Notes: generated by a model not told the origin, from the letters alone. 47,888 nt of DNA from Pseudomonadota bacterium (GCA_021848325.1 JAJZUU010000016.1:1-47888); one strand, 5' to 3'; positions 1 to 9,136 are shown, numbered from the stretch's first letter. Program-made: numbers and translations.

Positions 1-346
1 CCTGACCGGTCCATATTTCGCCGCTTTTTTGGTCAATAGAACGACTATTGACCTGCAAAATCGACAAAATCTGTCCTCGACCAGCCGAATTTTCGCTTCG
101 ATTCTTCAAGTCCGACAGGCTCCTAGGTTCAAGAATCTCATCTGTGACCAAGGCTGCCGAACCGGCAGCCACGGGGAATGGGTGTTCCCCCGGACCGGCC
201 CGGGGTCACGCTCAGCCGGTAAAGGCCTGATGTTTCCAGGGCTGATTACTTTTCCCCGAAACGCCCCCACGCTTCGCGTCCGGTTCCGGGTAAAATGACC
301 GCCAGCGGCCGGTGATGGCCCGGCGCAAACACAGCAAAGGAAATCG
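1..346. other. Left-edge region without a gene
   Basis: No convincing coding sequence is visible before the MFS gene at 347. The region holds a 23-bp inverted repeat (31-53, listed separately) and a GC-rich hairpin at 152-170 (arms GGCTGCC/GGCAGCC, loop GAACC) that has no T-run. The short open frames here have no plausible ribosome binding site or recognisable protein sequence. Confidence 0.6.
31..53. promoter_or_regulatory. Perfect inverted repeat, operator-like
   Basis: Arms GGTCAATAG (31-39) and CTATTGACC (45-53) are perfectly complementary around the spacer AACGA. Size and symmetry suit a dimeric repressor of TetR type, but no regulator gene is in view. The MFS start lies about 290 bp downstream, so the site may serve that gene or a gene left of the window. 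The role is inference; the repeat itself is directly visible. Confidence 0.45.
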
Positions 347-1681
347 GTGGGCACTGGCAAAGGAAGACGCACAACAAGGGAAGACGAGGGCCAGGGGCGA
401 CTGCGCACGCTGCTGCGGGCGTTTCGGCATCGCAACTACCGGCTTTTTTTCACCGGCCAACTGGTGTCCCTCACCGGGACCTGGATGCAGTCAGTGGCCC
501 AGGCCTGGCTGGTGTACCGGCTTACCCATTCCGCGGTACTGCTGGGGCTGGTCGGGTTCGCCGGCCAGATCCCGGTATTTCTGCTGGCAGCCCTGGGAGG
601 TACCGTGGCGGACCGCCGCAACCGCCGCACCCTGCTCATCGTCACCCAGACCTGCTCCATGTTGCTCGCGTTCACTCTGGCGGCCCTCACCCTGGCGGGC
701 TGGGTCCAGGTGTGGCACATCTTCGTGCTGGCGGTGCTGCTGGGGATGGTCAACGCTTTCGACATCCCCGGACGTCAATCCTTCGTAATCGAGATGGTGG
801 GCCGGCAAGACCTGCTCAACGCCATCGCCCTGAATTCCTCCATGATCAACGGTGCCCGCATCGTCGGCCCCGCCCTGGCCGGGCTGCTGGTGGGCGCGGT
901 GGGCGAAGGCTGGTGCTTCGCTCTCAACGGCGTAAGCTATCTGGCGGCGATCGCCGCCCTGGCGCTGATGCATCTCGCGCCCCGTCCGAAGGCGGCTGCC
1001 CATGGCTCGGCCCTGGCCCACATCGCCGAGGGCTTCCATTTCGCCTGGCGCACCGAGCCGATCCGGGCACTGCTGCTGCTGATCGGCCTGGTGAGCCTGA
1101 CCAGCATGCCCTACATGGTACTGATGCCGGTGTTCGCCGCCAAAGTCCTGCACGGCGGGCCGGAGGGCCTGGGCCTGCTGATGTCCGCCGCCGGCAGCGG
1201 CGCCCTGGTCGGGGCGCTCACCCTGGCGGCCCGGCGCGGGGTACACGGGCTGGGGTGCTGGGTGGCCTTCGCCGCGGCGGGTTTCGGCGGGGGGCTGATC
1301 GCCTTTTCCCTGTCTCGCTCCTTCTGGCTATCGGCGGCCCTGCTGGTGCCGGTGGGCTTTTTCATGATGGTGCAGATGGCCTCCTCCAACACCCTGATCC
1401 AGGCCATGGTGCCGGACCGCCTGCGCGGCCGGGTGATGGCCCTCTATTCCATGATGCTGATGGGCATGGCTCCGTTCGGGGCACTGATCTCCGGGATGCT
1501 GGCAGAGCGCCTGGGCGCCCCGGCGGCGGTCGGGATGGGGGGTGCGGTATCCGTCCTCGGGGCGGGTTGGTTCGCCCTGAGGCTGCCGTCCCTGCGGGTC
1601 AAGGCGAGGGAGTTGATCGTGGCCCAGGACATGGCGGGTGGAGAACCGCCGGACAAAATGACGGGCAAAGGGGTGGGGTGA
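347..1681 (+). CDS. MFS transporter, EntS/MFS_3-like exporter
   Basis: A 444-residue polytopic inner-membrane protein. The N-terminal FRHRNYRLFFTGQLVSLTG and the following TWMQSVAQAWLVYRLT are typical of the MFS_3 group, which includes the enterobactin exporter EntS. A loop GGTVADRRNRRTLL after the second helix matches the MFS A-motif region. About twelve hydrophobic segments follow to near residue 415. The start is GTG at 347, preceded by AAAGG at 336-340 with six bases of spacing; no better start was found. The family exports siderophores, drugs or metabolites by proton antiport, and the substrate here cannot be read. It stands alone: the next gene is on the other strand after a 324-bp gap. 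Family sure, substrate unknown. Confidence 0.88.
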   Translation: MGTGKGRRTTREDEGQGRLRTLLRAFRHRNYRLFFTGQLVSLTGTWMQSVAQAWLVYRLTHSAVLLGLVGFAGQIPVFLLAALGGTVADRRNRRTLLIVTQTCSMLLAFTLAALTLAGWVQVWHIFVLAVLLGMVNAFDIPGRQSFVIEMVGRQDLLNAIALNSSMINGARIVGPALAGLLVGAVGEGWCFALNGVSYLAAIAALALMHLAPRPKAAAHGSALAHIAEGFHFAWRTEPIRALLLLIGLVSLTSMPYMVLMPVFAAKVLHGGPEGLGLLMSAAGSGALVGALTLAARRGVHGLGCWVAFAAAGFGGGLIAFSLSRSFWLSAALLVPVGFFMMVQMASSNTLIQAMVPDRLRGRVMALYSMMLMGMAPFGALISGMLAERLGAPAAVGMGGAVSVLGAGWFALRLPSLRVKARELIVAQDMAGGEPPDKMTGKGVG

Positions 1682-2005
1682 TTATCCCAGTAACGGCAGC
1701 CGACCGCTCAGTCGGGGTTTCCGCATCATGATTCCAATGTACTTTTGCATAATTCCAGGGGACTCTTCGGGGTATTCATACGGTAGTTTTCTTGTTTCTG
1801 GCAATGTTTTCGTCATTTATTCCGGCTTTTTTCACTCGCCGAATCGGGTAAAACGAATACGTGGCAACCCTCCGGGCCGCGGCTGCTTTGCGCACATGCC
1901 GGTGTCGCAAGCCGCTTGTTGTGAATGGCACAACGGCGCGTCTTGCTTCGTGGCCTGTGCGCAAATCAGTCACGGCAAATGTCCAGGTTATTGTTTCTCG
2001 ACGCC
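1682..2005. other. Intergenic region holding a partial repeat copy
   Basis: Between two convergent genes. The first 180 bp (1682-1862) contain a weak hairpin at 1700-1715 (CCGAC/GTCGG followed by only three Ts) and A+T-rich DNA without a gene. The remaining part is the dispersed repeat copy at 1863-2005. Confidence 0.6.
1863..2005 (-). repeat. Truncated copy of the dispersed palindromic element
   Basis: This stretch is the near-identical reverse complement of the first ~142 bp of the element at 47517-47746. It keeps one terminal repeat (1977-2005, ending CGACGCC) and the internal stem (CTGCTTTGCGCACA at 1883-1896, pairing with 1956-1969 with one mismatch). It lacks the second stem-loop and the other terminal repeat, so it is either truncated or a shorter family member. 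Its outer edge abuts the TAA stop of the patatin gene at 2006-2008. An open frame of about 47 residues runs through both copies, but it follows from DNA conservation and has no ribosome binding site. Confidence 0.85.
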
Positions 2006-5000
2006 TTAGTGACCACCTTCCTCGGTTGAGCGGCCAGGTGTGGCGGCCGCTTCGTACCGCACGGATTCGAACAAGCGCTCGAAGCGCAATTTATCGTCCG
2101 TGGAAAAGGGTTCGGCGCTGCCCGAGGGCATATTGCCGATGCGGCAGCCTTTGATCAGCCCCTTTTTGTGGCGCATCTCCGCCAACGCCCGGCGCGCGAG
2201 CCCCATCTTGCGCAAGTGGTCGCGAATTCTGAAATAGACAATCTCCTCTGCGCGGTTTAGAACGGCGAACCCGACTGTAAATCCGAGCGGAGCGGCCACC
2301 GGCTTGCCCTGCAGTTCCTTGCCTTGCTTTTCCTTGTCCTGAAGCTGCAGGCGCAGCACGATCACGGTACCTTCTTCTTCCAGTTCCTGGTTGCCCCGGA
2401 AGAACTCGTCGATCAGGCCGCATTCCAAAGCGTTCAGATCTTTCCTGGCGTCTGCCACGGACTTGGCATCGCCGACACGGACCGCGCCCATGTCCAGGTC
2501 CAGCCGGAGCTTGCAGAAGCTCTGGAAGCGCGCCCCGTAGGTGCCGGCGCACACGGCCCATGTGGCCTGGAACATGGGACACCAGGACCAGTGCTTGAAC
2601 AGGTTGATCCAGCCCCGGTTGTCGGGGTGGGCGTATTCGTGTTCCAGGTCGAGGTCGAGATAGACGTCCTCCATGAGCTGCATCATGGCGTTGCACAGGT
2701 AGAAGCCGTTGCGGAATGTTTTTTCGTCCGTGGGCAGCCAGGGCCGCTCGCGCCCGCTCAGTGCTCCGGGGCCCCCGGCCTGTTCCAACTGCAGTTCCGC
2801 CTCAAAAACGGACAACACGTCGGCGGTGAGCGAACTCTCGTGGATGCCGGTCGCCAACCACTGCCCGGGGTGTTTTTCCCCCGTTTCGTGGTCCCTGATC
2901 TGGCTGACGACCTCGTCCCATTCCGGGTAGAAATTCCGGTCGAGGAAGGCGAGGGTTGGGTCGGTGCGCAAGCGCTCGTAAATCTTGTCCAGGGTCTCGG
3001 CGTGCTTGGTGAACGCCGCCGCCCCTGCGCTTCGGGGATACCACGCTTGACGCAGGTTCACGAAAATCCCCTCCAGATCGCCGTGGCATTTCTCCGTCTT
3101 CCCTTTGTTGCCGGCACCGGTTCTTTCCGCGTCCACCATCTCCAGCGCCGGTTTCAGCACCGCGTCGGCGATGTGGTAGCCCAGATTCCGGTAGCTTTCG
3201 AACTGGCTCTCGTCGAACCACTGGTCGGCCGTCGGCTGTTGCGGGAAGCCTTTGTTGCGGGCGGCATACTGCAGGATGTCCGCCGGCTCGTCGCCGCTCA
3301 GGGAGGGTTTGATGTAGAGCAGCATGCCGGGCTGGGCGCCCTTGTCCACGTCCTCGTAATGGATGAGGCCCACCACGCCGTGCACAGCACTGCGGCCCGA
3401 ATCGCCGGCGGGGCGCAGTTGATCCGGCTGAAGCTCGATGCGGATGCCGAAATCGGTGTAGCACTTGCGGATCGCGTTGCCCAGGTCGTCGAAGCGATAG
3501 TCGTCGTCGGCCGCCGCGTCTGACGCCACGATGTAGCGGCAGCGGCGCCGCACCAGCTCGTAGATGCCCAGATTCTCGAAATGGCCCCCGTCGCTGAGGT
3601 ACACGAAATTATTGTCCTTGTCGGCGCTGCCTGTCAGTTCCTTGAACAGATACCACGGCGCAAAACACGGGTCCGACTTTTGCCACTTGGCGTTGGACGG
3701 ATTGGCGCACCAGCGCCCCAGCCGGACGTTGAACACGGTGAGCAGGAAGGCGATGGCGGGCACAGTATGATAGCCCATGTTGGGGCTTGCGGCCGCCCCC
3801 GACACGGCCATGGCGCTGCCCAGCCGAACGCCCTTCGGCACCGTTTCGCTGCCATATTTGGCGGTCAGTCGATAATTCCCCTTTTGTTCCTCCAAGTTTA
3901 TCTGGTAATAGCCGGAGTAAAGGGGGCTGAAAATAAAGGACGCGGCCTTGCGGGTCTGCCAGGCGAGTTCCTCGCCCGCTGCCAGATTCAGCGCGGCATT
4001 GATGATGGGATAAGGCCGCTGCACTAGCCTGCTCAGCGGCAGATCGTCGTTCGGGTCGAAGCCGGTATAGGAGTCGCTGCGGCGCTCGGATTCCTTCCGG
4101 GCCGCGCCCAGGTAGCAACGGGTCAAGCGGTGGTGATAGAAATTGTGAAGGGAAAACACGTTCACGTTGACCCGCCACCCCAGGAGGCCGGCCACCAAGA
4201 CGCATGCGCCAAATAGGGCCAACAGAGGAAGCAAGTCCGTATTGCCGCTTGAGCAGGAGTAGACGGCCACCAATTGGGGGAAGGTATAGTAGTAAGGGTC
4301 CACTCCCCGGGGGCACGCGGTGGAAAAGCTTGCAAGAAGATTGTCCAGGCCGGCGGACAGCAGCAGGAACACCCCCGCCAGGAACACATAAGGGCCGATC
4401 CGCGCCAGCAGTTCCAGCCAGCGGCGGCCGTTCGTCCCGCCCGCGCCGGTCGCCGGGCTCTTCGCTGCAAACAGGCTGCCGAGGGTGGTGACGATCCAGC
4501 CGACGCCGACCGAGCCAAGCCAGGCAGGGGCCATTGTGACGGCCCATGCCAGCAATGGCGCCGCCAGGAATACGACGGCAAACAGCAGCGTCCAAATCAC
4601 CTGCACCCGCAGCAATTGCCCGCCGAGACGTGCCCACCATTCCCGCTGGAACCCGGAGAATCCCCGTTCCATCAATCCGATGAACAACACCGCAGTCAAG
4701 GTGAACACCGTGAGAACGAGCGGTCCCGCCAGGGTCGGCACCAGCCAGGTCCACTGCAGCGAGTCACCGCTGCCGATCAAAGCCAACACCCCGCCGTCGC
4801 TCCCGGTGTAGATCCCGAAAACATGAGCGATGAAGTCGGCGAGTAACTTCAATAGGGCGCCGCCAAGGGCGCCGGCCCCAACGGATGCGAACAGCCACCT
4901 CCACCGGCCCGATTTATGCGCCTCGCTCGATTGATCGACTTCTCGCCGCAACCGCCGAGCGCCGATAGACCCGACAGCCAAAGCCGCCACGAGCAGTACG

Positions 5001-6199
5001 ATGGCCTTCCAGACCCAGTGCCAGCACTGAAGACCGTTGAGCGCCGCGTAGACCAGGTAGTAACTGCCGGCCCACGAGGCCAGAACGAGGGGTAATACAA
5101 CGGTAACCAGAACCCCCCATGACCCTTGCAGCGAGCAAGGTTTCTTCCGGTCGCAAGTCAAGTTCCAGATGGCAAAAACGATCGCGACGACCAGGCAGAG
5201 CCACGCCGCGAGGACAGCCATGCCGAAGCGGGGCTCGACGTTCTGAAGCAGACCTCCGGCCCATGGGACCATGCCCTGCCCCACCCGATTCACCAACCGC
5301 GGCAGCAGCAGGATCACCCCGAGGATTGCGGCCAGCAGGGTCTGATTGAGCAGCAGATTGCGCAGATAGGTGCTGACCGCGGCCAGGGTGTCCAGACCCA
5401 GAACGCCCAGCCTGGGGGTAAGATAGTTGCTGTACGATCGTAAAAACCGGATGTGTTGCGACTCGCCATGGTCCTTGCCGGGCTTGGCACATTCATCCTC
5501 ACTGTGGTTGTCGGGCTTGGAAAGCTCGTCCTCTACGGCCTCCAGTTGTTTGCCGCGATGACGGAGCAGGGCGGACAACCATCCGCCGATATAGCCCCCG
5601 CCCGATACCGTGGAAAGATAGTCGAAGCACCCCAGCATGCGGTGCTTTGCCAGGGCCTGCAACACTCCCAGGTTGAAGGTCGCGCTGCGGATGCCCCCGC
5701 CGGAAAAGGCGAGGCCCGCCAGCCTCGCCTCGTGAGCACGGGAAAGCGGGGCGCCGCCAGAGCCCCGTTCCATGATGCCGGGTATGGCGCCGAGCTCGGC
5801 CCGGAGGACCGTCTCGAACGCCACCAATGACAACTCATCCAGCATGCTCCTGGTCTTTTCCCCCAGTATTCCCTCCCTTTCCCGGATTCCGTACTTATTC
5901 TGAAACTTCCTCAGGGCCTTTTCGGTATCTTCCTCGGAAACGTTGACGCCGTCCTTAAGGCAACCCTGCTCGGATAGCACAAGCTGGTAGGGTAGAAGTT
6001 CGTCCAGCAGCAGCGGGATGAGTTCGTTACTTGGAGTGCCGTCTTCCTTAAGCCCTTGCCTTTCCTGCAACTTCTTGATGGCCTGCTCGGTTTTGCATTC
6101 CTCTTTGCCGTTACCGTTGTGATAGTCCCCGAGAAGCTTCAGCAAGCGCTGAATGCGCTCGATATCCACCGTGGGTTCAGGTACCTCTTCGGTTGCCAT
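2006..6199 (-). CDS. Large polytopic patatin-family phospholipase
   Basis: A 1397-residue protein with an unusual layout. Residues ~1-130 hold two short repeats resembling peptidoglycan-binding-1 motifs (TEQAIKKLQERQGL; TEKALRKFQNKYGI). The patatin core begins near 167 with GLAFSGGGIRSATF (oxyanion loop) and has the nucleophile region STVSGGGYIGGW, with Ser199 the probable nucleophile. The catalytic Asp lies in YLSDGGHFENLG (Asp870). Between Ser and Asp, roughly residues 285-690, are about ten hydrophobic segments, so the lipase fold is split by a membrane domain. The C-terminal ~400 residues are not recognised. ATG at 6199 has a GGGAGGGAG leader. It lies 52 bp after the second patatin gene in the same direction. 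The family is acyl hydrolases acting on lipids; the substrate is unknown. Confidence 0.85.
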   Translation of the reverse strand: MATEEVPEPTVDIERIQRLLKLLGDYHNGNGKEECKTEQAIKKLQERQGLKEDGTPSNELIPLLLDELLPYQLVLSEQGCLKDGVNVSEEDTEKALRKFQNKYGIREREGILGEKTRSMLDELSLVAFETVLRAELGAIPGIMERGSGGAPLSRAHEARLAGLAFSGGGIRSATFNLGVLQALAKHRMLGCFDYLSTVSGGGYIGGWLSALLRHRGKQLEAVEDELSKPDNHSEDECAKPGKDHGESQHIRFLRSYSNYLTPRLGVLGLDTLAAVSTYLRNLLLNQTLLAAILGVILLLPRLVNRVGQGMVPWAGGLLQNVEPRFGMAVLAAWLCLVVAIVFAIWNLTCDRKKPCSLQGSWGVLVTVVLPLVLASWAGSYYLVYAALNGLQCWHWVWKAIVLLVAALAVGSIGARRLRREVDQSSEAHKSGRWRWLFASVGAGALGGALLKLLADFIAHVFGIYTGSDGGVLALIGSGDSLQWTWLVPTLAGPLVLTVFTLTAVLFIGLMERGFSGFQREWWARLGGQLLRVQVIWTLLFAVVFLAAPLLAWAVTMAPAWLGSVGVGWIVTTLGSLFAAKSPATGAGGTNGRRWLELLARIGPYVFLAGVFLLLSAGLDNLLASFSTACPRGVDPYYYTFPQLVAVYSCSSGNTDLLPLLALFGACVLVAGLLGWRVNVNVFSLHNFYHHRLTRCYLGAARKESERRSDSYTGFDPNDDLPLSRLVQRPYPIINAALNLAAGEELAWQTRKAASFIFSPLYSGYYQINLEEQKGNYRLTAKYGSETVPKGVRLGSAMAVSGAAASPNMGYHTVPAIAFLLTVFNVRLGRWCANPSNAKWQKSDPCFAPWYLFKELTGSADKDNNFVYLSDGGHFENLGIYELVRRRCRYIVASDAAADDDYRFDDLGNAIRKCYTDFGIRIELQPDQLRPAGDSGRSAVHGVVGLIHYEDVDKGAQPGMLLYIKPSLSGDEPADILQYAARNKGFPQQPTADQWFDESQFESYRNLGYHIADAVLKPALEMVDAERTGAGNKGKTEKCHGDLEGIFVNLRQAWYPRSAGAAAFTKHAETLDKIYERLRTDPTLAFLDRNFYPEWDEVVSQIRDHETGEKHPGQWLATGIHESSLTADVLSVFEAELQLEQAGGPGALSGRERPWLPTDEKTFRNGFYLCNAMMQLMEDVYLDLDLEHEYAHPDNRGWINLFKHWSWCPMFQATWAVCAGTYGARFQSFCKLRLDLDMGAVRVGDAKSVADARKDLNALECGLIDEFFRGNQELEEEGTVIVLRLQLQDKEKQGKELQGKPVAAPLGFTVGFAVLNRAEEIVYFRIRDHLRKMGLARRALAEMRHKKGLIKGCRIGNMPSGSAEPFSTDDKLRFERLFESVRYEAAATPGRSTEEGGH

Positions 6200-6251
6200 G
6201 ATCTCCCTCCCATCTGCGGCTCGCTCCGCGGCCCACGCCGGCTGGATCGGC

Positions 6252-7382
6252 CTACAGGTTGCGGCCGTCGAGATACGCCTTCATGGTGTCCAGCCCGGCC
6301 TGGATCAGCGCCTGCAGGCGCTCGTCGCTCATGTCGAACTCGGTGGTGCCGTAACCCTTGGCCGGCAGCCGGCACACCTCGCCCTGGTGGGCGACGATGG
6401 CGGCCTTGTCGTGGGCGTCGGTCATGGTATCCACCAGGCGCTGGATGCGCTGTACCGTCCTGAGCCGCTTCACGTTGTCCAGCAGGCCGCCCTTCAGTTG
6501 CTCTGTGCCGGCCGGCGCGGACGGCTCGGGCGCGCCGGGGACGGGGAGCGCCTCGTCGATGAGGAAGCCCATATTGGACACGGCGTCCGGGTCGGTATCC
6601 CCCATCAGGGCCCGGGTGTGGTCATCCTTGGAACTCAAGAGATCGATGGGGAAATTGGACAGCACGCCGCCGTCGACCACGGTATGGCCGCTGATGTCCG
6701 CTCCCCGGTAGGTGCCCCACTCCCGCTGCCAGACCACCTCCTGCCACACGAACGGGATGCTCATGGACATACGCACCGCCCAGGCCACCGGGCAGCGCGG
6801 GGCGGTGCGCCGGTTGAGCACCAGCATCTCCCGGCCCGCGGTGTCGGACGCCACCAGGGTCAGGTCGCTGCCGGTCCTTTGGGCGAACGCCTCCAGGGTG
6901 GCGCCGGCCAGGTTGCGCCCGTCCGCGTCGAGCTTCTCTCTCATCCATTCCAGGAATTTCGTTCCGTGGTACAACCCGCCCCGTTCCACGAAGGAGAACA
7001 TCTCCCGGTAGGCGTCCACCTTCATCAACTGGTCGAAGATGCGCTCGTCGATCTCTCCCTCGGCCATATCGGGAATCCAGGGCAGGTCCACCTGCTTGAA
7101 GATGGCATAGGTCACGCTGTCGCGGATGTCCGCTTCCGCGAAATCCTCGGCGATATCCATGAAGGTGGAAAAGCGCGGCTTGCCGTCGGGCAGCTTTTCG
7201 TTGATCGCCCGGTCCATGTCGGCCGCCTTGTAGCCGGCGGCCATCAGGGTCGCGGTGATCGCCCCGGCCGAGGTCCCGACGAAGCGCCGGGCGCGGTGGC
7301 CGCGCGTCTCGAACTCCCGCAGGGCGCCGACGAACACCGCGCCCTTCGCCCCCCCGCCTTCGAATACCAGATCGAATTCCAT
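6252..7382 (-). CDS. Patatin-like phospholipase (RssA-like)
   Basis: A 376-residue protein with the complete patatin signature: the glycine-rich oxyanion loop FEGGGAKGAVFVGAL (residues ~8-21), the nucleophile elbow GTSAG with Ser38, and the catalytic Asp in VVDGGVLSNFP (Asp237). The open frame extends upstream to 7553, but ATG at 7382 is preferred because AGGAGG lies five bases before it and the conserved fold starts at once. A second ATG three bases upstream is possible. No signal peptide or membrane segment is evident, so it is probably cytoplasmic or peripheral. It is upstream of the large patatin gene by 52 bp, probably in one operon, and divergent from the catalase gene. The lipid substrate cannot be inferred. 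Confidence 0.88.
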   Translation of the reverse strand: MEFDLVFEGGGAKGAVFVGALREFETRGHRARRFVGTSAGAITATLMAAGYKAADMDRAINEKLPDGKPRFSTFMDIAEDFAEADIRDSVTYAIFKQVDLPWIPDMAEGEIDERIFDQLMKVDAYREMFSFVERGGLYHGTKFLEWMREKLDADGRNLAGATLEAFAQRTGSDLTLVASDTAGREMLVLNRRTAPRCPVAWAVRMSMSIPFVWQEVVWQREWGTYRGADISGHTVVDGGVLSNFPIDLLSSKDDHTRALMGDTDPDAVSNMGFLIDEALPVPGAPEPSAPAGTEQLKGGLLDNVKRLRTVQRIQRLVDTMTDAHDKAAIVAHQGEVCRLPAKGYGTTEFDMSDERLQALIQAGLDTMKAYLDGRNL

Positions 7383-7546
7383 CATCTCCTCCTCACCTGT
7401 GGGCCATGGCCACATCCCCTTCCGGATGCCGCTCTCCATCCATTTATTCATCATAGCAGGCGGCGACGGGGATATTCCGGGGGGAAGTTTTCGATGTCGG
7501 CGCCCAGCCGGGTCTATAGTTGAATACCTTACGGGCGAGGGATTTG

Positions 7547-7583
7547 ATAGCATTTAACTATTGACATAATTGTAACAATCAAT
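7547..7583. promoter_or_regulatory. OxyR-like binding site upstream of catalase
   Basis: Four quarter-sites occur with the spacing of the known OxyR consensus: ATAG (7547-7550), 7 bp, CTAT (7558-7561), 7 bp, ATTG (7569-7572), 7 bp, CAAT (7580-7583). The first two match fully and the last two at three of four bases. A candidate promoter follows directly. OxyR activation of katA from such a position is established in other proteobacteria; here it is inferred. Confidence 0.6.
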
Positions 7584-7612
7584 TTTACCAATAGTCCGCC
7601 GCCCCCTATTCT
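7584..7612 (+). promoter_or_regulatory. Candidate catalase promoter
   Basis: A weak -35 TTTACC (7584-7589) and -10 TATTCT (7607-7612) are separated by 17 bp and lie immediately downstream of the OxyR-like site, the usual geometry for an activator-dependent promoter. The stronger-looking TTGACA at 7561 lies inside the OxyR-like site and has no good -10 partner. Confidence 0.4.
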
Positions 7613-7684
7613 TGTACCTGAAGCCGGGACGAAGCGCCCGGCCCCGGGGCAGACGCCCCGCCAACCAAGCCACAGGAGACTCTC

Positions 7685-9136
7685 ATGACCAACCGCAAAA
7701 CCATGACCACCGCCGCCGGCACGCCGGTCGCGGACAACCAGAACACGCTCACCGCCGGACCCCGCGGCCCGGTGTTGATGCAGGATTACCAACTGATGGA
7801 GCGCATGGCCCACTTCAACCGGGAACGGGTGCCGGAGCGGGTGGTCCACGCCAAGGGCGCGGGGGCCTACGGGACCTTCACCGTGACCGGCGACATCTCG
7901 AAATACACCCGCGCCAAGCTGTTCGACAAAGTGGGCAATCGGTGCGAGACCTTCGTGCGCTTCTCCACCGTGGCGGGCGAACTGGGCTCGGCGGATACGG
8001 TGCGCGATCCGCGCGGCTTTTCCGTGAAGTTCTATACCGAGGAAGGCAACTGGGACTTGGTGGGCAACAACACCCCGGTGTTTTTCCTGCGCGACCCGCT
8101 GAAGTTCTCGGACTTCATCCACTCGCAGAAGCGCAATCCCGCCACCGGGCGGCGCGACCCCGTGATGCAGTGGGATTACTGGTCGCTCTCCCCCGAGTCC
8201 CTGCACCAGGTGACCACCCTGTTCAGCGACCGGGGCATCCCGGCCACCCTGCGCCACATGAACGGCTACGGCAGCCACACCTTCAGCCTGTGGAACGCCG
8301 GCGGCGAGCGCTACTGGGTGAAGTGGCACCTGAAGACCATGCAGGGCATCCAATGCCTGCCCAATGAAGAGGCCGCCCGCATCGCCGCCGAGAACCCGGA
8401 CTTCCACCGCCAGGATTTGTACGAGGCCATCGCCCGCGGCGACTACCCCCGCTGGAAGGTCCAGGTGCAGGTCATGCCGGAGAGGGACGCGGAAACCTAC
8501 CGCATCCACCCGTTCGACCTCACCAAGGTATGGCCCCACAAGGACTATCCCATGATCGAGGTGGGCGTGCTGGAGTTGAACCGCAATCCGGAGGACTACT
8601 TCGCCGAGGTGGAGCAGGCCGCGTTCGAGCCGGGCAACATGCCTCCCGGCATCGGGGCATCGCCCGACAAGGTGTTGCAGGCGCGCCTGTTGTCCTACCC
8701 GGACGCCCACCGCTATCGCATCGGCATCAACTACGCGGCCCTGCCGGTCAACAAGCCGCGCTGCCCGGTGCACACCTACCACCGGGACGGCCACATGCGC
8801 TTCGACGGCAACGGCGGGGGGGCGGTCAACTACCAGCCCAACAGCTTCGGCGGGCCGGCGGACGATGCCGGCTACCGGGAGCCGCCGCTGCGCATCTCGG
8901 GCGAGGCGGACCGCCACGACCACCGGGCGGGCAACGATGACTACGGCCAGGCCGGCGACCTCTTCCGTCTCATGAGCGAGGAGCAGCAGGCGCAACTGGT
9001 GGGCAACATCGTGGGGGCCATGAGGCCGGTGCCGCGGGAGATCCAGGTTCGCCAGATCGGCCACTTCGCGAAGGCGGACGCCGAATACGGCCGGCGCGTC
9101 GCGGAAGGGCTTGGGATACCCCTGTCCAGGGCTTGA
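7685..9136 (+). CDS. katA: Monofunctional heme catalase
   Basis: A 483-residue small-subunit catalase that converts hydrogen peroxide to water and oxygen in the cytoplasm. The catalytic triad is intact: distal His55 in [13 protein letters not shown], Asn128 in [11 protein letters not shown], and the heme-ligating Tyr338 in [14 protein letters not shown]. The spacing agrees with bovine catalase (His75, Asn148, Tyr358). The length fits the ~480-residue clade without the C-terminal flavodoxin-like domain of large-subunit enzymes. ATG at 7685 has AGGAG eight bases upstream. No signal peptide is visible. Regulation by OxyR is suggested by the upstream site. A small membrane protein gene follows after 75 bp and may be co-transcribed. 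Family very sure; the symbol katA is by similarity. Confidence 0.96.
   Translation: MTNRKTMTTAAGTPVADNQNTLTAGPRGPVLMQDYQLMERMAHFNRERVPERVVHAKGAGAYGTFTVTGDISKYTRAKLFDKVGNRCETFVRFSTVAGELGSADTVRDPRGFSVKFYTEEGNWDLVGNNTPVFFLRDPLKFSDFIHSQKRNPATGRRDPVMQWDYWSLSPESLHQVTTLFSDRGIPATLRHMNGYGSHTFSLWNAGGERYWVKWHLKTMQGIQCLPNEEAARIAAENPDFHRQDLYEAIARGDYPRWKVQVQVMPERDAETYRIHPFDLTKVWPHKDYPMIEVGVLELNRNPEDYFAEVEQAAFEPGNMPPGIGASPDKVLQARLLSYPDAHRYRIGINYAALPVNKPRCPVHTYHRDGHMRFDGNGGGAVNYQPNSFGGPADDAGYREPPLRISGEADRHDHRAGNDDYGQAGDLFRLMSEEQQAQLVGNIVGAMRPVPREIQVRQIGHFAKADAEYGRRVAEGLGIPLSRA

Larger units (their letters stand above)
7383..7684. other. Divergent intergenic region, patatin operon / catalase
   Basis: This 302-bp spacer separates the minus-strand patatin start from the plus-strand catalase start. 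It contains the OxyR-like site at 7547-7583, a candidate catalase promoter at 7584-7612 and a GC-rich leader with a GGGGC/GCCCC hairpin before the catalase ribosome binding site. No further gene was found. Confidence 0.6.

Noticed and set aside
152-170. GGCTGCC/GGCAGCC hairpin as terminator
   Set aside because: No T-run follows on either strand, and no gene end is visible nearby.
1700-1715. Hairpin after the MFS stop as terminator
   Set aside because: The stem is only 5 bp and only three Ts follow.
1861-2154. Open frame through the repeat whose peptide also occurs at 47323-47841 on the other strand
   Set aside because: The likeness follows from the duplicated DNA; there is no ribosome binding site, the frame runs into unrelated sequence on both sides, and the composition is Arg/Ala-biased.
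7561-7566. TTGACA as the katA -35 box
   Set aside because: No acceptable -10 lies 16-18 bp downstream, and the hexamer is inside the OxyR-like site.
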